A DNA stretch of 64,000 nt from Mycoplasma zalophi (GCF_018914005.1 NZ_JAHMHI010000001.1:124001-188000); one strand, 5' to 3'. Positions 10,270 through 20,293 are shown, numbered from the stretch's first letter. Notes: generated from the sequence alone by a model not told the origin. A program made the numbers and translations.

Positions 10270-11001
10270 TTAATACAAAGTTTTTAATACCGGCTTTACA
10301 TTCCTAATTTTGAGTATAGTATATTCTTTGATATTGTTTTTTGATTTAATTATTATTGAAGTTGGTATATATGTATTATACTGATAATTATCAGAAGTTA
10401 TATCTCTTAATACCATTATCGGAATAAAACCATTTGTATTGTTTTCTCAAGATAACGAAAATGTTTTTTGATTATTATTGTTAGTTTTATTACTTCAAAA
10501 ATAAAAACTATCACTTTCATTATAAATTAATTCAATAAATTGAACAAAAAACTCAATTCTAGAAATTAAAAAGGTAAAAAAATTATTAGGAGAATATTTA
10601 TCTTTAAGTTTAACTTTTTCTCCTAATTTTTTTTCTGAATTAATAGTTTTCTCTGAAATTATTTTTCAATTATTAATTAGTAATCTTTCTAAATAAGATA
10701 AAGGATCATTATTATTTATTATTTTATTTATAAAGGTTTTTATGTATTTATAATCATTGGTTTTAGTCTTTTTTTCTAGCTTTTGTCAATAGTGAAGTCC
10801 TAAAATATGTTTTATATTTTTATTTTTTATTTGTATTAAATAGTCTCTGCCTTCTGAATTTTTAATATTTTCCATAAAAATATTTAATTTATTTTCAAAA
10901 TGAATTTCTTTGTTTTCTTTGTTTTGCTGATAAAAAATTTTATCTAATATATTTTTCAAATTTAAAAAAATGCATTTAAGTTTTTCGTTATTGATGTTCA
11001 T
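10270..11001 (-). CDS. Hypothetical protein, 243 aa; possible PBECR-type nuclease
   Basis: An intact minus-strand frame (ATG 11001, TAA 10270) with four TGA-Trp codons; it is missed entirely if TGA is read as stop. The protein is soluble, with no signal or membrane segment. A central IKNKNIKHILGLHYW, later ISRIEFFVQFIELI, and a C-terminal strand-rich part with NTYIPTSIIIK recall, by eye only, the layout of phage-associated BECR-fold (PBECR4-like) nuclease domains. That is tentative: no alignment was possible and catalytic residues are not assigned. The ribosome site is weak (AGGA, 5-nt spacing) and follows directly on a terminator and structured RNA. The gene is alone in its unit, and its intactness inside a wrecked region suggests it is recent or maintained. 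Confidence 0.75.
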
Positions 11002-11011
11002 AAAATCCTAT

Positions 11012-11051
11012 AAAAAAATGATGGGTTATATAGCTAACAACAGCCCCCATC
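11012..11051 (-). terminator. Intrinsic terminator immediately upstream of the 243-aa ORF
   Basis: Minus strand: GATGGG (11051-11046) pairs with CCCATC (11025-11020), with an inner GCT/AGC helix, then ATTTTTTT. The U-run abuts the ribosome-binding site of the ORF starting at 11001, so expression needs read-through or antitermination. Confidence 0.7.
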
Positions 11052-11118
11052 CTATAACAAATTTAGCAACCTTATTTTATTAGTGTGTGGCAATGCTCGC
11101 AGGTCGGTTGTTCCACCT
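11012..11118 (-). ncRNA. Structured leader RNA ending in a terminator before the 243-aa ORF
   Basis: Minus strand, just after a TGA+TATATT extended -10 (11128-11120). The ~105-nt RNA is clearly richer in G+C than its surroundings. Its first ~40 nt can fold as GUGG…CCAC or AGGU…ACCU, and it ends in a strong terminator whose U-run stops 10 nt before the ORF start. It is either a small RNA or a cis-acting attenuator/antitoxin-type leader. A 17-codon ORF (MCDIFRWNNRPASIATH) overlaps its 5' side without a ribosome site. Confidence 0.5.
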
Positions 11119-11197
11119 AAATATATCACACATATAAGTATGATATCATATTTTTGATATTTTTAAAAAATTTATCATCTTAAAATAATTTTAATAT

Positions 11198-11872
11198 GAA
11201 ATAAAAAACAAAAGTTCCACTTTTTTGAATTCAATAAATGAGAACTTTTGTTTTTTATTTTGTAATCTCTCCAAGTTTAAATAAACACTTTTTTTTGAAA
11301 CAAAAGCAATATTTTTATCGAGTTCCTTTGAAATTTTATTAATGACATGGTGGTTTTTGATTCATCTTTTTTGAATAAATTTGCTAAATTTTTGCGCGCT
11401 TCTTTTCTTCCATTTTTATTCATAATCCGCGTGCTTTTAGGTTTTTGATCACACTAGCATAAGCCATATTTTTTTGATCTTCAGGTATTTCATACTGATA
11501 AAAATATCTTAAGTTTAAATAAAAATCTAAATATTTATCCTTGTATATTTCAGTTAATATAGAGTAATAGTGTTCAATTATTCAATCAATTTGACTAATG
11601 CTAATTTTTCTTGAATGCTGATTTTTTAAATTCTTATGCGTAATTATTATTTGACTTTTATTTGTCAGTTGTTTTCTAAGTTTATAAATCGTTTTTGTTG
11701 AAATGTTATGTCAGCGACAATGTTCTGACTGTTGCTTTTGGATTATTTTTTATATATTCCAATTGATATTTTTTGTTGATTTCGTAATTACTTTTTTTCA
11801 TTATGTTAATACTTTGTTAGAAATTAGAACTTGTGTTTTTTATTTACCCTAGGAACTTTTGTTTTTTATTTC
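11198..11872 (-). mobile_element. Internally deleted IS1202-like element with both terminal repeats
   Basis: 675 bp bounded by perfect 21-bp inverted repeats beginning GAAATAAAAAACAAAAGTTC (11198-11218 and 11852-11872) and flanked by ATAT on both sides, a likely 4-bp target duplication. Inside, on the minus strand, is only the N-terminal ~180 codons of the transposase (with frame breaks), cut at TTTAAACTTGGAGAGAT. After that a second inverted terminal motif forms a 19-bp hairpin with the outer end. It would need a transposase supplied in trans. Confidence 0.7.
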
Positions 11873-11951
11873 ATATAATATTTATTGTCTATGTTTATTC
11901 TAAAGTGTATTTTTAGTTTAATGATATAATAATTTAAAAAGGAATCTACTT

Positions 11952-12596
11952 ATGACTATAAAAAACCACATTATATATCAATATCAAGAATATAAAGTAT
12001 CAACTAAATTATATAAATTTAGTTTCTGATCATTAATTTTATATATTTTATTTTTAATATTTTTAATATTATTTGCAAGTTGTATTTTTGTAGGATATAA
12101 CTTTAAAAATCCTGCTTCAATAACAATTTTAACAATTTCATCTATTTTATATATTAGTGCATATATTTTACAAATTTTATCTTTATTTAAAATAAATAAT
12201 TCTAAATTAAAAAAATATCAAAAACAAACTTTAAAACTGTTTTTAGGTTTAGGGTTAGTATTTTTTGTAATTGCAATATTAGGACTTGTTTATGTCTTAA
12301 AATATAAAAAAGAATATATCCATCAAAATAAAGATTTAATTTTAGCTAAAATATCTCAAGATGATAGTTTAAAACTAACCCCTAAACAAATTAACAAAGA
12401 AAACAAACATAATTCCACATATCAACTTCATGAAGTTGATTCTATATTAAATGGTTTTGTTTATAAAGATAAATTAACTAGATTTATTGAAAATTTATCT
12501 TTAAAACACCCAGATATTTCCAAAAAAGATCTTGAAGCAAAAGTTGCTGAATTTACTAGAAATTATAATCTAGAAAATAATACTGGTTTTGAATAA
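11952..12596 (+). CDS. Hypothetical membrane protein, 214 aa
   Basis: ATG 11952 after AAGGA; one TGA (Trp26); TAA at 12594. Three hydrophobic segments are visible: about residues 26-48 (SLILYILFLIFLILFASCIF), 58-80 and 96-116. They are followed by a ~95-residue charged C-terminal tail. No family recognised; a small membrane protein with a cytoplasmic or external tail. Intact, with the body of its terminator apparently split by an insertion element just downstream. Confidence 0.8.
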
Positions 12597-12614
12597 TAAA
12601 AAACCACAACAAAT

Positions 12615-13926
12615 TAAAGATGGACAAAAAAATTAACATTCGCGAAATGTTAATTTTTTTACAAACTGTTTAAAATCTGTATTCTCAAAGGTATGTATAG
12701 TAAGGAGGCGAAATGTCAAGAAATTTAAATATTGATGAATGGGATTTAGTATTTGATGCTTATTGGCAAAATGGAGTGATTGGAGAATTAAGAAAAATGC
12801 AAGCAATTTAACCCAAAACTAAATTTACGAAAAGAAAAAATTTATCATCAAGAATTAAAAAAAACAATTAAATATTATAATTTAGAATTGAAAGAAAAAA
12901 TGTTAACAAAAAAGGTGAAGATAGAAAACCTGGTTCTGGAAGAGCAAAAAAAGAACCTGATTTTGATTAAGAAATTTTTGATAGAAATGATTTAATTGAA
13001 ATAGCAAAAAGATATTATGAAATAACAAATCAAAAACCTAAAAAAGACAAGAAAAAAGAAGCTGCAAATCTTAAGATTAAATCAGTTAAATTAGCATTAT
13101 TTTTTAATCTCAGTAGACAAACTATTTCAAAGAGCAAAATTTCACAAAAAAAGAAAAAGTTATTCCTTATTCTAAAATTATAATTGAAGCATTTAAGGCA
13201 AACAAGGCTAGATTTGGAAGAAAAAAACTTAGTATATATATTTATATTAAATATAAAATATATATAAATGATCGTACATTGGGAAGATATTTAAAGTATT
13301 TAAAACTTCAATGTAAAGTAAGACAAAAGCGAAGAAAACCAGAAATTAAAGATACAAAATGTGTAATTGATAATATCGTTCAAGGGGATTACAATGACAA
13401 ATATAGCAGAATATTTATGCAACTGATGTTTCATACATAAATGCACCCAAAGATGTAAATGGTAGTCATGTTTATCTATCAGCAATAATTAGTCATAAAA
13501 GCAAAAAAATTATAGGATATAGACTAAATAAATCAAATGATTTAACTTAGTTTTAGAAAATATTAAAGACATTGGAAAAGACAATTGTAACAATTTTATA
13601 ATTCATTCAGATCACGGTTTTCAATATACAAATTATGAATATATTTCTGAAATCATTAGACTTGGTGGGAAAGTATCACTATCAAGAATTGGAAATTCAT
13701 TAGACAATAGAGAAATAGAATATTGATTTGGAATAATAAAAACTGAATTATTAAACGATTTAGATTATAAAAAAATCACGTTTAATGAATTAAATCAAAA
13801 AATTAATGATTATGTTTTTTTGATACAACAATGATTGAATACAATCAAATTTAGGTTGAAAAACACCACAGCAATATGCTGTGGTGTTAGCTAATTAAAA
13901 ATGTTAATATTTATTGTCCATGTTTA
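12615..13926 (+). mobile_element. IS3-family (IS150-like) element with both ends
   Basis: 1,312 bp between TAAAGATGGACAAAAAAATT (left) and the inverted right end (complement TAAACATGGACAATAAATAT). After the left repeat comes an AACATTCGCGAAATGTT hairpin, then AAGGAGG and orfA; before the right repeat is the ACACCACAGCA/TGCTGTGGTGT hairpin (13866-13890). No clear target duplication. A match to the right end also survives at 11880-11896, just outside the deleted IS1202-like copy. Confidence 0.75.
12713..13854 (+). pseudogene. IS3-family OrfA/OrfB transposase, several breaks
   Basis: OrfA starts at ATG 12713 behind AAGGAGG (MSRNLNIDEWDLVFDAYW) but stops at TAA after codon 32, a C-to-A change relative to the copy at 6.4 kb. 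OrfB is the better-preserved rve/DDE core: TDVSYINAPKDVNGSHVYLS, IIHSDHGFQYTN, and SLSRIGNSLDNREIEYWFGI, giving D, D and E in the right order and ending in TAG 13852. Small frameshifts remain (near 13415 and 13540), so the element is inactive as sequenced. Confidence 0.72.
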
Positions 13927-13962
13927 CATAGTGGTTTTTTATTTTAGTTTGTAATTTGTAAT

Positions 13963-14508
13963 TTAATTTACAAAACTATCAGTTAATTTCAATAAATAAT
14001 CTATCATTTCAATTCAATAATGTGGTTGAGAATTTAAATAACAAATAATAAATAGTCATAGTTTTAAAATTAAATATATTTTTCAATTTGCTAAATTTAA
14101 TAATTTTTGTTTTCATAATTTTAAATTATTTCAAGTATTTATTTCAAGTTCTACTAAAATCATTTTAAGTAAATAATCAAGCATTTTAATACTAATTAAA
14201 TTATTAAAATAATTTTCTTTGATTTGTTCTATATTTGTATTTTTAAAAGTTATTTTTAAATATTGTTTGATAATATCATCTAAAGAATTAAATTTAAATT
14301 GTTTGTTTCTAAATTCTAAATTAATTTTTGCGCTCTCTTGTTTTATGAAATTAATATTAATTAAAATTTCTTCATCATTTGTTTTTGATACTGATTTGAG
14401 ATGTTTTTGTTTAATGAAATCAACATATTTTCATAAAGTTTTATAATAAAGTTTTTTGTTTTCATATCCTATTTCTTTTAATAATAGATCATCATTATTA
14501 ATTTTCAT
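13963..14508 (-). CDS. Hypothetical protein, 181 aa, possibly 5'-truncated
   Basis: The minus-strand frame from ATG 14508 (MKINNDDLLLKEIGYENKKL) to TAA 13963 is open, with many TGA-Trp codons near the C-terminus. Upstream codons (LLNYLENIYTINHKINISKL) continue the protein in the same frame until stops near 14575. An ATG at about 14610 (METPKNSCSNKN) would join after a 1-nt shift, so the true gene may be longer and frameshifted. Lys/Asn/Leu-rich, soluble apart from a C-terminal hydrophobic patch; no family recognised. Confidence 0.5.
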
Positions 14509-14689
14509 TAATAGTTTTGAAATATTAATTTTGTGATTTATAGTATAAATATTTTCTAAATAATTTAATAGTTTTTATTACTACATGAGTTTTTTGGTGT
14601 TTCCATTGATTAATAATTAATATATTATAAGGTATAATTAAACCTTAAAAATGGGTATTTTTTATAAAGATATTTTAAAATTGGTATAA

Positions 14690-15999
14690 TTGAATAAAAG
14701 AAAAATTATGAAAACTGATTATGACTTATTAAAATTAATAAATAAATATGATATAGCATCTTTAAAAGCAAATCATTTAGATTTACATTCAGCAAAAATA
14801 CCTTCTATTGATATTTATATGCAAAATAAATATAGTGTTTTTAGATTAGAAACTCAAGAAGAAATTAAAAATAACTTTTTTTGAGTAAATGAATTATTAA
14901 AAAAATATGATTCTGAAGTAATTTGAGAACATATTTTTAAATATTTAGAAATTGCTCATATTGATAATATGCAATATCAAATTAATGATATTTATGATTT
15001 TTTTAAAAAAAGACCTATTTTAATTGAAAATATTTTTTAGAACTTAGTTTAAATTATCATTTTGAAGAATTTATTGATTCTGAAACTTTTTTAGATACTT
15101 TAATAACTAAATTAATTAATTGATATTTATTATATAGACCTTTTAGAATATATTTTAAATTCCCAGATGCAAAAAAAATCATTGAAGATATTATCATTTC
15201 TAAACTAAAAAATGCAATTATGTATTTTCAGCCTAAAGATGAAATTATGTATTTTCAGTTTAAAGGTGGCGGTTCTAATTGAATTAGGGAGTTAAAAAGA
15301 AATTATTTTGATTTTATTATCATTAAAGACAAACACTTTGAAGATTCAATTTACAGAAAACAAGTTATTAAAAAAAATATTACCTTAGATTTTTATAAAA
15401 ATCTATTAAAAAATGCATATAAAAAATCAAGAGTAAAATGATTAATTAAAAGCATTAAACGATATAAAATAAATTCCAACAATCAATTAAAAAAAATAGA
15501 TGAAATAACTAAAAAAAACTTGATTAGAATTTGTTTGAAATTAATTAGTTATTATCTTCACCCTACTTTAGATTTAGTTTTTAATATTTCATTATTTAAT
15601 TCATCAGCTGAATTAAAAAAACAACCTAAACTCTTTAAAAATACTATTAATACCCTAGTTTTTGATATAAAACACCCTAAAGATCACTTCTATATTGATA
15701 AAAAAATTGACTGTTATATTTTAGATTTAAATTTATTAAAAGATTTAATTGAAAAGCAACTAAATTATGATGAAATATCCAAAATCCACTAAAAAATCTT
15801 TAAGAAGACTTTGATTTTAATAAAATATATAGCAAATGATAAATTATCTTTATTTAAATCTCAAAATTTAATTATTAAAGAATATTCTTTATATTATTTA
15901 AATTTACCAAAACCATTACAGTTTTATTATTTTCAAAGGATTTTTCTAAGTAATTTAAATTATTATCTAAATAATAATATGGTGCTTTTAGAGATTTAG
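14690..15999 (+). pseudogene. Hypothetical ~435-codon gene with frameshift and stop
   Basis: Starts at TTG 14690 or, more likely, ATG 14708 (MKTDYDLLKLINKYDIASLK); no good ribosome site for either. The first frame ends at TAG 15038 in a T6 run. Shifting one base there restores a long frame (LELSLNYHFEEFIDSETFLD…) to TAA 15790, and the same frame continues after that stop to 15999. The protein is Lys/Ile/Leu-rich and not recognised. The T6 break could be decay, error or slippage. From 16000 to 16305 I see no gene. Confidence 0.5.
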
Positions 16000-16305
16000 A
16001 TTCTAAGATTTAATTAAGATTAAGTTATTATAACTAATAATATTTAACATAGATTTATTCATTTAATTCTGAATTTTTAAGTTCAATTTCAGTTAGTTTT
16101 TTAATTTTTTGGTGAATCCAATTTTATAAATAATTACTAAAAATTTAAAGTAAATCAAAACCAAATAAAGTTCAATAAATTACTTTACTTTTTAAATTAA
16201 AACTAATATAGTGATATGTAATAGGATTGTAAATAAACAAAAACCCTAAAAAAGTTACTAATATTATTACAATACATCTTAATTGAAAAAAATATAATTA
16301 AGTAT

Positions 16306-17425
16306 TTAATAGTTATTATTTAAAATTCAACTTATTGTTTCTTGTAATACCATTTTAATTGGTTTTTCAGTTTCTCTAACTATAGCAGAATTTTGACTTA
16401 ATTCTGAATTATATTGAGTTTTAAAAATTTTGGTTTTAATTTATGAAAAGTGTTACTTTAACTTCATTTTCTGAGTTTCAAAACACATCTTCATGTAATT
16501 TTTGTTTTGTTAATTTATTGTAAATATCAAAATATAATTTAGCAGTTGATTTTGTTTGTTTATATCTATTTGGAACAGCTTCATCACTTTCAATAACAAC
16601 TGCACATTCAACATCTAAATCAAAATATTCATTAATTATTCCTGATTTTATAGTTAAATATCTATAATCTTCTTTATTAATTGATGTTCTTCAAATTTAG
16701 ATTCATTTAAAGATGTAAATTTAAGATCAAATAAACTAAATAAATCTTTTAAAAAAACTGGATTTTGTTTTAAATAATTTACAAAATTATATGGTGAAAT
16801 ATAAAGATAATTATTTAATTTAACTAGTTCTATAGCATTTGGATCATTATAAGTTTTGTAAATTCTACTAAAATTATAAAGATCAATACTTTTTAATAAA
16901 AAATCTTGTTGTTTTTTAGTAAATGGTTTTTTAGATTAATTTGTTTAGATATTTTATTTTCTTTTTTATCTTTTGAATAATTTCATAATCTAAAACTAAT
17001 GTTTTAGCATATATACTGAACTTTCATTTTCTTTACTTATAATTTGTTTATTTAATAAATTAACTTCTAAATTAGCATTTTCATTAAATATTTTAATATC
17101 TGCTAATTTAATATTACCAAAATTACTAAAAGTTAAATCTTCTGGCAATTTAAACCCTATTTTTACAGATGCTTTTTCTAAATCAAGAGCTTCAATTACT
17201 TTTGGTTTAGATTCTGCATTATCAGAACTTTGATTTGTATTTTCTTTTTTAATTGTATCTTTTTTTGTTTCTTCTTTATTATCATTTTGTTTAGTTTTAT
17301 CTGTTTCAGTTTTAATATTATCATCTTTAACTTCAATTTTAGCACAAGATACAGATGATAAAATACTTACTCAACTTACCATTAATAAAGAAGTTAATAA
17401 AAATATTTTTTAGTTTTTTTATAAT
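16306..17425 (-). pseudogene. Lipoprotein gene remnant
   Basis: Minus strand. A signal peptide with lipobox (LLTSLLMVSWVSILSSVSC) is followed by a Lys/Glu/Asn-rich linker (KTETDKTKQNDNKEETKKD). Several hundred codons typical of mycoplasma surface lipoproteins come next, ending at TAA 16306. The start region is out of frame with the signal peptide, and at least three further frameshifts occur (for example after SSVYMLKH and near 16440). A dead surface lipoprotein. Confidence 0.65.
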
Positions 17426-17507
17426 GTATAACTTCTTTTTATTTATAAACTTTTTGTATATTTTTATACTTTATACATGAATAATATCATAATATATTAT
17501 TATTTAA

Positions 17508-17912
17508 TTATTTACCATTTAAACTTATATCATTGTAATAATAATTAGTTAAAATCATATCTTTAAGATATTGTTCAGAAACTCTATAATTTTTAAAATC
17601 TTGGTGTTTTTTTAATCATCTATTTTTTTCGATTTCTTTTAAAGATTCAAAATTAGATTCAATTATTGATTTTTTTGAAATTTGATTTGATATAACTTCT
17701 TTTTCATTATTCAAATTCTTGGTTATATCATTTCAATCATCATTTTTTTCCTTAATGATATCAATAACAAAACCAACAAACATTTTAAGAATCATCAATA
17801 AAGCAATTAATAAAGGGATAATAATTGGACTTAGAAGTACTATTTTTTCTAAAGTAGTTAGATGTGGGAATAAATATGATAATAAATGTCAGAATAAATA
17901 TTTGAATCACAT
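17508..17912 (-). CDS. Hypothetical membrane protein, 134 aa
   Basis: Intact minus-strand frame from ATG 17912, with an excellent AAGGAG site, to TAA 17508; it opens MW and has four TGA-Trp codons. One strong hydrophobic segment (about residues 24-50, IVLLSPIIIPLLIALLMILK) precedes a charged, helical C-terminal part (NDITKNLNNEKEVISNQISK). It looks like a single-pass membrane protein with a cytoplasmic coil. No family recognised. The codons and ribosome site argue that it is real even though both neighbours are dead. Confidence 0.72.
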
Positions 17913-17976
17913 AATATCTCCTTAATGATATTTAATTACCTTAATTATAACAAATAATTTATAAAAATATTTTTAT

Positions 17977-18598
17977 GAAATAAAAAACAAAAGTTCCAAT
18001 TTCTAATAAAGCATTAACGTTATGAAAAAAGCAATTACGAAATCAACAAAAGATATCAATTGGAATATATAAAAAATAATCGAAAAGCAACAACCAGAAC
18101 ATTGTCGCTAGCATTAAATATTTCAACAAAAACGATTTATAAACTTAGAAAACAACTGACAAATGAAAGTCAAATAATAATTATGCATAAGAATTTAAAA
18201 AATCAGCATTCAAGAAAAATTAGCATTAGTCAAATTGATTGAATAATTAAACACTATTACTCTATATTTAGCTGAAATATAAGGATAAATGTTTAATTTT
18301 GCCTAAACTGAAGATATTTTTATCAGTATGAAATACCTGAAGATCAAAAAAATATGACCCATGCTAGTATGATCAAAAACCTAAAAACACGCGGATTTTA
18401 GACATATGGTATGAGTTAAAAATGGTAGAAAAGAAGCACACAAAAATTTAACAAATTTATCTAAAAAGATAAATCAAAAACCATAATGTTTATCAATAAA
18501 ATTTCAACAGAGCTCGATAAAAATATTGCTTTTGTGTCAAAAAAAAGGTGTTTATTTAAACTTGGAGAGATCACAAAATAAAAAAGATTTTTAAATTG
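17977..18598 (+). mobile_element. IS1202-like element, left-end fragment
   Basis: The left terminal repeat GAAATAAAAAACAAAAGTTC is at 17977. The transposase N-terminus follows in pieces (EYIKNNRKATTRTLSLALNI, STKTIYKLRKQLTNES, QHSRKISISQIDWII), then increasingly eroded sequence to TTTAAACTTGGAGAGATCAC. The internal break point TTTAAACTTGGAGAGAT is shared with the deleted copy at 11.2-11.9 kb, so both descend from one deleted form. Confidence 0.65.
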
Positions 18599-18612
18599 AA
18601 TGTAGGTTATTT

Positions 18613-19227
18613 ATGAGTGTATGAAGTGAATTAAAGATAATGGAGAATGAATGCGACTATAAGAGCATCAAAGATTTTTATAACAATTTAAATTTTGAAA
18701 ATAAATACAACCAGAAAAAATATGACAAGCAAAATTTAGATCACATTAGAAAATTCATAAAAAGTGGAAAACTTGTTATTTCTGAAAGTTGAAAAAATAA
18801 ATTATCTGGAGATCTTGTTTTATTAAAAATTTTTATAACAATTAGAATCTACAGAAATTCAAATATTAATCTTTCTAAAAATGATTTAATTAGCGAACTT
18901 GGATTTAAGAAATCTACTGTTAATTTAGCGATTAAAAAAATGGTAGATTTAAATATCTTAGATGAAGCATTTTTAAAAGAAAAAAATCTTCTAAAATTGA
19001 AAAAAATTAATCTTAGAAAAAAGGGTGAAATTTATGTAGTTATCAAGGGTGGTAATGCAATGAAAATTTTACTTTTATTAGGATTAAAATCTGCATGATG
19101 ATTTACGATTGAAAAATTTAAATCTAAAGCTCTTTTTGGTAAAAAATTCTCTTCACATAAATTAAGTCAAAAAATAGTTTTACAGAATAATTTTAAAAGT
19201 GAAAGATATTTAATTCTGAAATTTTAA
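18613..19227 (+). CDS. Hypothetical 204-aa protein with helix-turn-helix
   Basis: ATG 18613 to TAA 19225, with four TGA-Trp codons; no strong ribosome site, and an internal ATG at 18640 is an alternative start. Residues ~95-125 (LSKNDLISELGFKKSTVNLA…KMVDLNILDEAF) look like a winged helix-turn-helix of MarR/replication-initiator type. The C-terminal part is basic with a WWF motif. No close family recognised; DNA binding is inferred from the helix-turn-helix only. It lies between an IS fragment and a tRNA-like sequence. Confidence 0.7.
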
Positions 19228-19253
19228 TTAGGTAAAAAATGAGTCATGTATAT

Positions 19254-19325
19254 GGACATGTAGTTTAATGCAAAACGTGCTTTGTTTACAACGCAATTCT
19301 GGTTCAAATCCAGATAAGTCCTCCA
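19254..19325 (+). tRNA. tRNA-like sequence, probable tRNA pseudogene
   Basis: 72 nt with a 7-bp acceptor GGACATG/TAAGTCC (one A-A mismatch), a D arm GTTT/AAAC, and a perfect T arm TCTGG-TTCAAAT-CCAGA. It ends in discriminator T plus encoded CCA. The anticodon arm does not fold normally: TGCTT/ACGCA has a mismatch and an 8-nt loop containing TTTAC, and only two bases are left for the variable loop. No anticodon is assigned. Confidence 0.4.
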
Positions 19326-19379
19326 ATTATATAAAGGTATAAACATGATTCTAATTAAAAACAATGTTAAATATTTTTA

Positions 19380-19407
19380 AAAAAAATGAAAAACTACTTG
19401 CTTTAGT
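19380..19407 (-). terminator. Possible terminator of the zinc-ribbon pseudogene
   Basis: Minus strand: ACTA-AAGCAAG-TAGT followed by TTTTTCATTTTTTTT. Short stem but a long U-run, 55 nt beyond the stop at 19462. Confidence 0.4.
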
Positions 19408-19461
19408 GGTGCTTTTAACTTTGGAATTTTTGAAAAAATCATGAATTTTTTGCAAGATGTA

Positions 19462-20200
19462 TTATTCTTCTGTTGTGGCCTCTCTAAACACAACTAAAGA
19501 AAAATCATTGGTTCTTATTCGTAAAACATTTTTATAAGATTCAATGTAACCTAATACTACAAAGTCATAAATTTTATCTTTATTTTTATATCTGAAAATA
19601 CTTGTTTGTTCCTTTCATTGATTCACTGCTTTTACTTTTATAAGTAAACTAAAACAAATTCCATTTTGAGTTTGGATTTCTTTGTTTTTTAATTTTACTT
19701 TTCTGTAAAAAATAAATAATTCATTTTCATCTGATTTGTTCAGGGGATTATTTATAGACCTTCTTTAAAATAATGTTCCAAAATTGTTTGTATATATTTT
19801 TTTTGTATTTGTATAATTGTTATTATGAGTAATTGTTATTTCATTCAATTCTTCTTTTTTTATAGGTTTTGATAATAAATTTAATACTGATTGAAGTCTA
19901 TCGCTTATTTGGTCTTTTGTGAATAATTTTTGAATATATTTTTTTGTATTTTGAGATTCATAATTATATAAAAATGTGCAACTATATACATGAATTGATG
20001 GTGGATATTTTGATAAAAAAGCTCATCTTTTTTTTAGTTTCATGAGTAAATCTTAATTTAACCTCTTTACATTCGGGGCAAAAAATTTTATCATAATATT
20101 TTATAATATTGTTCGAGTGTTTACATTCATTTTCAATAACAAACAAATTATAAATCATACCATCACCACTATAATAAAAACTTTCAAAAGTTCTATTCAT
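19462..20200 (-). pseudogene. Hypothetical zinc-ribbon protein, frameshift and stop
   Basis: Minus strand from ATG 20200 (MNRTFESFYYSGDGMIYNLF). A CKH…FCPECKEVKL motif suggests a zinc ribbon near residue 27-50. In an A8 run (20028-20035) the open frame must shift by one base to continue as RWAFLSKYPPSIHVYSC…; as written it ends at 19982. A further in-frame TAA is at 19765-19767 (…NNFGTLF, stop, RRSINNPLNKS…), and the last segment ends at TAA 19462. Family not recognised. Two lesions make it probably dead, though the A8 run could also slip. Confidence 0.55.
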
Positions 20201-20293
20201 ATTTTACACCTCATTAAATTATAAAGTTTATATTACTTTTAAAGTGATATACTACCATAACGATTTGATTTATATTTCTCTTTTGTTTTTTAT

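Larger units (their letters stand above)
12595..13943 (+). terminator. Terminator split by an IS insertion
   Basis: AATAAAAAACCAC (12595-12607) overlaps the stop of the membrane-protein gene, and its exact complement GTGGTTTTTTATT is at 13931-13943, immediately beyond the IS3-like element (12615-13926). With the element removed, the two arms form a 13-bp hairpin with a short loop and T-run downstream of the gene. The IS therefore sits in the loop of the gene's terminator. Confidence 0.65.

Noticed and set aside
11104-11120. T-box-like GGTGGAACAACCG in the leader of the 243-aa ORF
   Set aside because: It resembles the T-box core only loosely, and there is no upstream stem I with a specifier loop and no synthetase or amino-acid gene downstream.
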